Below are positions 60,784 to 64,000 of a stretch of DNA of 64,000 nt, in pieces (positions within the stretch are counted from its first letter, which is position 1; the number at the start of each line of letters is the position of its first letter). Position numbers and translations under genes: made by a program. The stretch is from Geothrix sp. 21YS21S-4 (GTDB lineage Bacteria > Acidobacteriota > Holophagae > Holophagales > Holophagaceae): positions 1,860,001 to 1,924,000 of the forward strand of contig NZ_CP132719.1 of assembly GCF_030845995.1 (NCBI RefSeq). The letters are read 5' to 3'. Under the pieces are notes generated by a model that was not told the DNA's origin, did not search any database, and worked only from the letters and a program-made list of their open reading frames with translations.

Positions 60784-61236
60784 GTGAAGGTCCGGCACGT
60801 CTTGCTCCCGGCCCTCGTGTGCCTGGGAGCGCCCCTGGGCGCCCAGGACCAGCGGGCCGAGGCCATGGGCTTGGTGAAAGCCGCGGTGGCCTTCGCGCGG
60901 CAATACGGCAAGGACGCGCTGCGCGCGGAGACGAACCAGGGAACGGGCCGCTTCCATTCCCGGAGCGGCGACGATCTCTACATCTTCGTCTACGACCTCG
61001 GCGGCGTTTGCCAGGCCATCGGGTTCCAGAGCCAACTGGTCGGCGTGAACCGGCTGGGGCTGCGCGATCCCGACGGGAAGTACATCGTGAAGGAGATGAT
61101 CGAAGTGGCCCGAAGCCGCGGCAGCGGTTGGGTGAACTACAAGTACCCCCACCCTCGCACGGGAAAGGTGCTGAACAAGGTCTCCTACGTGGAGTTCTTC
61201 GACGGCTGGGTGGTGGGCTGCGGCGCCTATTCCTGA
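60784..61236 (+). CDS. Exported solo single-Cache-domain protein
   Basis: 150 residues from a GTG at 60784, six bases after GGGAGG. A signal peptide (VLLPALVCLGAPLGAQ) leads to a single Cache domain: YIFVYDLGGVCQAIGF, GWVNYKYPHPRTGKVLNK and YVEFFDGWVVGCGAYS. There is no kinase, MCP or other output domain, so it is a free periplasmic ligand-binding protein. It resembles in outline the Cache part of the chemoreceptor at 22-23.6 kb. Confidence 0.78.
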   Translation: MKVRHVLLPALVCLGAPLGAQDQRAEAMGLVKAAVAFARQYGKDALRAETNQGTGRFHSRSGDDLYIFVYDLGGVCQAIGFQSQLVGVNRLGLRDPDGKYIVKEMIEVARSRGSGWVNYKYPHPRTGKVLNKVSYVEFFDGWVVGCGAYS

Positions 61237-61345
61237 CACCAACTGAGCGATCCAGAAGATGGAGCACGAAGAGGGGCTATCGGCGTGGGCGAAGCCATTG
61301 AATCCCGGCCCCCCGGCTTCAAGAAAAGCCATACCGAAAGAAGAA

Positions 61346-61407
61346 GCCAGGTGCTTACAAGGCAGACACCCGGAGCTTTCTTGGTGTCTTCGTGCCTTGG
61401 TGGTGAT
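61346..61407. repeat. Degenerate copy of a CACCAAGGCACGAAGACACC-type intergenic repeat
   Basis: The complement of 61381-61405 reads CACCACCAAGGCACGAAGAC followed by ACCAA, a motif I recognise between genes in many bacteria. The expected mirror arm is only partly present (AAGGCAGACACC near 61359-61370). Nothing else was recognised in the rest of the 200-bp gap 61237-61436. Confidence 0.5.
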
Positions 61408-61436
61408 CCTCATCTTTTGAATGCCAGCGGCAGGGA

Positions 61437-62261
61437 TCATCCCAGGCCGTAGAGGCGCCGCAGCAGCCATTCCCAGACTCCCGCCGGAACCAGGGCCTTC
61501 ACTCGTCCCACCCAGGCGGCATCCCTTCCGATCCCCACCCGCCGCGGCGGACGAGTCGCGTCCAGCGCGCGAAGGATCTGGCGGGCGCAGGCCCCGGCCT
61601 CCATCGCGAACCGGTCGCCCTGGTCCTTGCGGAGGGCCAGATAGCGGCCGAGCACGGCCTCGTAGCGCGTGCCCCGGGCCCGCTCCGGCAGGTTTCCCCA
61701 CACCTTCGCCAGGGTCTCGCGGAATTCGGTCCGGATGGCTCCCGGCTCCACCAGAACCACCGCCACCTCGCGGCCCACTTCCATGCGGAGCGTTTCCGCC
61801 AGGGCCACCACCGCGTGCTTGGAGGCGTTGTACGGCCCGGCCAGGGGGATCGACAGCCGCCCCAACATGGAAGCCACCTGCAGAATCCGGGCGCCCTGCT
61901 CGCGCCGCAGGAGCGGCAGGAAGGCGTTCGTGACGGCGTGGAGGCCGATCACGTTGGTCTCGAACTGGGCTCGCAGTTCCTCGGGCCGCAGCAGTTCCAG
62001 CGGCCCCACCTGGCCGTAGCCCGCGTTGTTCACGAGGGCCTTGAGCCGCAGATCCGAACAGGCGCTTGCTGCCGCCGCGATGCTGTCCGCGTCCGTCACA
62101 TCCAGGGTCAAGGTGCGCAGGTCCTCGCCCGGGGGCAGGTCCATGAGGGTTTCCGGTCGGCGCGCCGTCGCCACGACGCCCCAGCCCGCCGCGCGACAGA
62201 GCGGAACCAGCGCCCGACCGATGCCGGTGGAACAGCCCGTGATCAGCACCCAAGCGCGCAT
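61437..62261 (-). CDS. Short-chain dehydrogenase/reductase
   Basis: 274 residues from ATG 62261, with AAGGAGG four bases upstream. TGCSTGIGRALV (about 8-19), NNAGYG, and the catalytic YNASKHA with preceding Ser are classical SDR. The longer C-terminus (after about 190) resembles retinol/steroid-dehydrogenase-like bacterial SDRs. Substrate unknown. Confidence 0.85.
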   Translation of the reverse strand: MRAWVLITGCSTGIGRALVPLCRAAGWGVVATARRPETLMDLPPGEDLRTLTLDVTDADSIAAAASACSDLRLKALVNNAGYGQVGPLELLRPEELRAQFETNVIGLHAVTNAFLPLLRREQGARILQVASMLGRLSIPLAGPYNASKHAVVALAETLRMEVGREVAVVLVEPGAIRTEFRETLAKVWGNLPERARGTRYEAVLGRYLALRKDQGDRFAMEAGACARQILRALDATRPPRRVGIGRDAAWVGRVKALVPAGVWEWLLRRLYGLG

Positions 62262-62278
62262 CCCGCCTCCTTCAGGAA

Positions 62279-62302
62279 AACGGGGCGCCGCGGCGCCCCG
62301 TT
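62279..62302 (-). terminator. Terminator of the small periplasmic-protein gene
   Basis: A 24-base perfect palindrome (arms AACGGGGCGCCG) followed on the minus strand by TTTTCC. It lies between the small-protein gene and the SDR. Confidence 0.7.
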
Positions 62303-62321
62303 CCTCACGGTCCTTCGCCAG

Positions 62322-62594
62322 TCACTTCTTCTTCGCGTCCTTGGCCTCGATGCTGCTGGCCACCTGCCGGTAGGTCACGGTGACCTTGTTCCCCACCTTG
62401 AGGGCCTCCTTGCCGCTGGTGCCGCCCTCGGTGTAGAAGCGCCACTCCTCCTTCCCTAGGTCGAGGGTGAAGCTGTCGCCGGACAGCTCCTTCACGACTC
62501 CGGTCTTCTGGTACTTGGCGGCGGCCGCGGCCCATCCCAGGGCGCCGCCGAGCACGGCGACGGCGGACAGCACGACGAGCGGTTTCAGGCGCAT
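62322..62594 (-). CDS. Small periplasmic protein of unknown function
   Basis: 90 residues. Signal peptide (residues 1 to about 25, ALGWAAAAA). The rest is a small beta-rich domain (TGVVKELSGDSFTLDLG, VGNKVTVTYRQVA) of the general kind seen in metal- or nucleic-acid-free OB-like exported proteins, ending in a lysine-rich tail. No family named. Confidence 0.6.
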   Translation of the reverse strand: MRLKPLVVLSAVAVLGGALGWAAAAAKYQKTGVVKELSGDSFTLDLGKEEWRFYTEGGTSGKEALKVGNKVTVTYRQVASSIEAKDAKKK

Positions 62595-62631
62595 GGGCTC
62601 TCCTCGAAAAAGGTGGACCCAGGCTAGCAGC

Positions 62632-64000
62632 TCAGACCAGCGCCAACAGCCCCACCAGCCAGAAACTCAGGTCCACGCTCAGTTCGAAGCGCGTCTTCCC
62701 CGTGGTGAACCGCTCGTGGTACAGCCACAGGTACAGCACGGGATAGGCGGCGCAGATCACCAGGACGAGCGCGACGATCAGGGGATGGCCCTGTTGGCGG
62801 GTATTGAAGGTGAGCCACAGGGTGCCCGCCAGCAGCGTTCCCAGCAGGGCGAGGAGAATGGCCTTGGTGGCGGGTTTCCCCAGAAAGATGGGGAGGGTCT
62901 CCTTCCCGATGATCTGATCGTTCTGCATGTCGCGGATCTCGTAGATCACGGTGCGGACGAAGGTCAGAACGCCGACGAGGAACGCCGCGGCGAAGGCGCG
63001 GAGGTTCCAGGGGCGGCCCGCCTGCCACATGGGCATGACCACCGCGACCGTTGCCAGGGCCAGGGCCACCACCGCGTCCTTGGAGCCGGGGATGTTCCGC
63101 AGGCTGACGCTTCGGCCGCCGACCAGGAAGCGGCGCTTGTAGGCGACGCCCACCAGGCTGGCCGCGGCCATCACACCGAGCGCCTTCGCCCCCAGCGTGG
63201 CGGCCAGTCCCAGGGCGGCGGCCAGGGCGGCCATACCGGTAAGAAGGAGGGCCATCCGGTTCCGCGACAGGAAGCGCGCGCGAGCGGGTCCCTTCGCGCC
63301 GAGCCCCAGGGGATCGAGGAAGGGCGTCAGCAGGTACATGGCCAGAACGTAGGTGCCCACGAGAAGGGGATAGCGCCAGCCGAAGGGAAAGCCGAGCCAC
63401 TTGTGGACGCCCAGGGTCATCAGCCCCGCGCCGATCGCCAACAGGGAGGAACTGCCGAAGGCCGCCTGCACGAAGCTGCGCCAGCGACTGGGGCCGTCGC
63501 CGAGCTGTTCGAGCACATCCACCACTTCGTCCACGAGCCAGGTGGGCGTGGAGGCGCCCGCCAGGACGCCCACGGTCTCGCGACCGGTGAAGGCGGTCAC
63601 GTCCAACTCGGCGGCCGTCTCCACGTACTGCACGGGCTTCCCATAGTGGTGGGCCAACTCGGCCAGGTGCTTGGTGTTGCTGGAGGCCTTCCCGCCGACC
63701 ACGATCACGGCATCCACGGTTTGGGCCAGTTGCCGGGCCTCGTCCTGCCGCATCCAGGTGTCCTCGCAGATGGTGTTCTCGAAGACGGCGTCCTTGGCCC
63801 GGGTGCGGATGTAGTCGGTGATGGCGTGGTAGTCCTTCACGGTGAACGTGGTCTGGGCCACCACCAGCACCTTCTTGAGCTGCTCGTCCGTGAGGGCCTC
63901 GGCCTCGGCCATGTTCGCGACGATGACGGAGCCGCTGTCCGCGAAGCTGCGGTGGGCGACGCTCTCCGCATGGCCGTGGCTGCCCAGGATCACGGTGAAG
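62632..64000 (-). CDS. ispH: IspH (LytB) fused to a UbiA-like prenyltransferase-family membrane domain (partial)
   Basis: About 456 codons visible; the N-terminus lies beyond the right edge (an internal GTG at 63993 is not the start). The first 170 residues are the C-terminal two thirds of IspH: an Fe-S Cys in NTICEDTWMRQDEA, the VVGGKASSNT substrate loop and AGASTPTWLVDEV. Residues about 185-453 form seven to nine helices with KRRFLVGGRSVSLRNIPGSKD and the DMQND motif (UbiA second Asp-rich site) in EIRDMQNDQIIGKETLPI. IspH makes IPP and DMAPP; the attached domain may transfer or bind a prenyl chain. A first NDxxD motif was not seen. Confidence 0.88.
   Translation of the reverse strand, partial: FTVILGSHGHAESVAHRSFADSGSVIVANMAEAEALTDEQLKKVLVVAQTTFTVKDYHAITDYIRTRAKDAVFENTICEDTWMRQDEARQLAQTVDAVIVVGGKASSNTKHLAELAHHYGKPVQYVETAAELDVTAFTGRETVGVLAGASTPTWLVDEVVDVLEQLGDGPSRWRSFVQAAFGSSSLLAIGAGLMTLGVHKWLGFPFGWRYPLLVGTYVLAMYLLTPFLDPLGLGAKGPARARFLSRNRMALLLTGMAALAAALGLAATLGAKALGVMAAASLVGVAYKRRFLVGGRSVSLRNIPGSKDAVVALALATVAVVMPMWQAGRPWNLRAFAAAFLVGVLTFVRTVIYEIRDMQNDQIIGKETLPIFLGKPATKAILLALLGTLLAGTLWLTFNTRQQGHPLIVALVLVICAAYPVLYLWLYHERFTTGKTRFELSVDLSFWLVGLLALV

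Overview
The window is a gene-dense, high-GC (visibly about 65-70% outside a few patches) stretch of a Gram-negative bacterial chromosome. LpxA and FabZ (lipid A), a TonB transducer and an outer-membrane porin indicate an outer membrane. MqnA indicates futalosine-type menaquinone synthesis. The mixture of LytS/LytTR pairs, HD-GYP, PilZ and Cache chemoreceptor, a liv branched-chain amino-acid transporter and a LeuCD/CoA-transferase/HMG-CoA-lyase operon would fit Acidobacteriota, perhaps the Holophagae (Geothrix/Holophaga-like). That placement is an inference from gene content, not from a marker gene. No integrase, transposase, phage gene or CRISPR array was seen; most of the window looks like core chromosome with small accessory patches.

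Layout, 1-20 kb: a surface lipoprotein with nine tandem Ig-like repeats running off the left edge; a PilZ protein; a CapD/WbpM-type nucleotide-sugar dehydratase; a metallophosphoesterase; the fabZ-lpxA-era overlap cluster; a GAF/HD-GYP protein. On the other strand follows a translationally coupled trio (RNA uracil methyltransferase, SpeD, DUF454). Next comes an alkylation-repair neighbourhood: Ada-AlkA plus three MGMT-family genes, one with the active-site Cys replaced by Ser. MqnA and a PepQ-like prolidase complete this part.

20-35 kb: a patch of clearly lower GC with a seven-helix membrane protein overlapping an orphan histidine kinase; a Cache chemoreceptor; a secreted DPP-IV-like peptidase; a POT-like transporter; a CBS-domain protein; the livKHMGF operon (transcribed leftwards) with a strong hairpin between livK and livH; a porin with a CRP-like class II promoter arrangement; a DUF1801 gene interrupted by an in-frame TGA; and a tRNA-Arg(ACG) whose promoter lies inside the 3' end of a GlpD-like gene.

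35-52 kb: transporter and SDR genes, pgsA-DUF502-SDR coupled genes, a YedF-like protein divergent from queG, speA (arginine decarboxylase, which with speD supplies steps of spermidine synthesis), DinB, 3-hydroxyacyl-CoA dehydrogenase, two LytS/LytTR-type pairs, purD, tonB with a 7-1-7 palindrome at its predicted start site, and thiol peroxidase.

52-64 kb: a leftward five-gene set (isocitrate/isopropylmalate-type dehydrogenase, HMG-CoA-lyase-like, class III CoA-transferase, LeuC-like, LeuD-like). It is chemically coherent for citramalate/methylmalate-type C5 dicarboxylate metabolism and is punctuated by two palindromic intergenic repeats, one of which encodes the end of the lyase. polA follows, with a duplicated and recoded first 16 codons placed as an overlapping leader ORF. 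Then a solo Cache protein, an SDR, a small periplasmic protein, and an IspH-UbiA fusion cut by the right edge.
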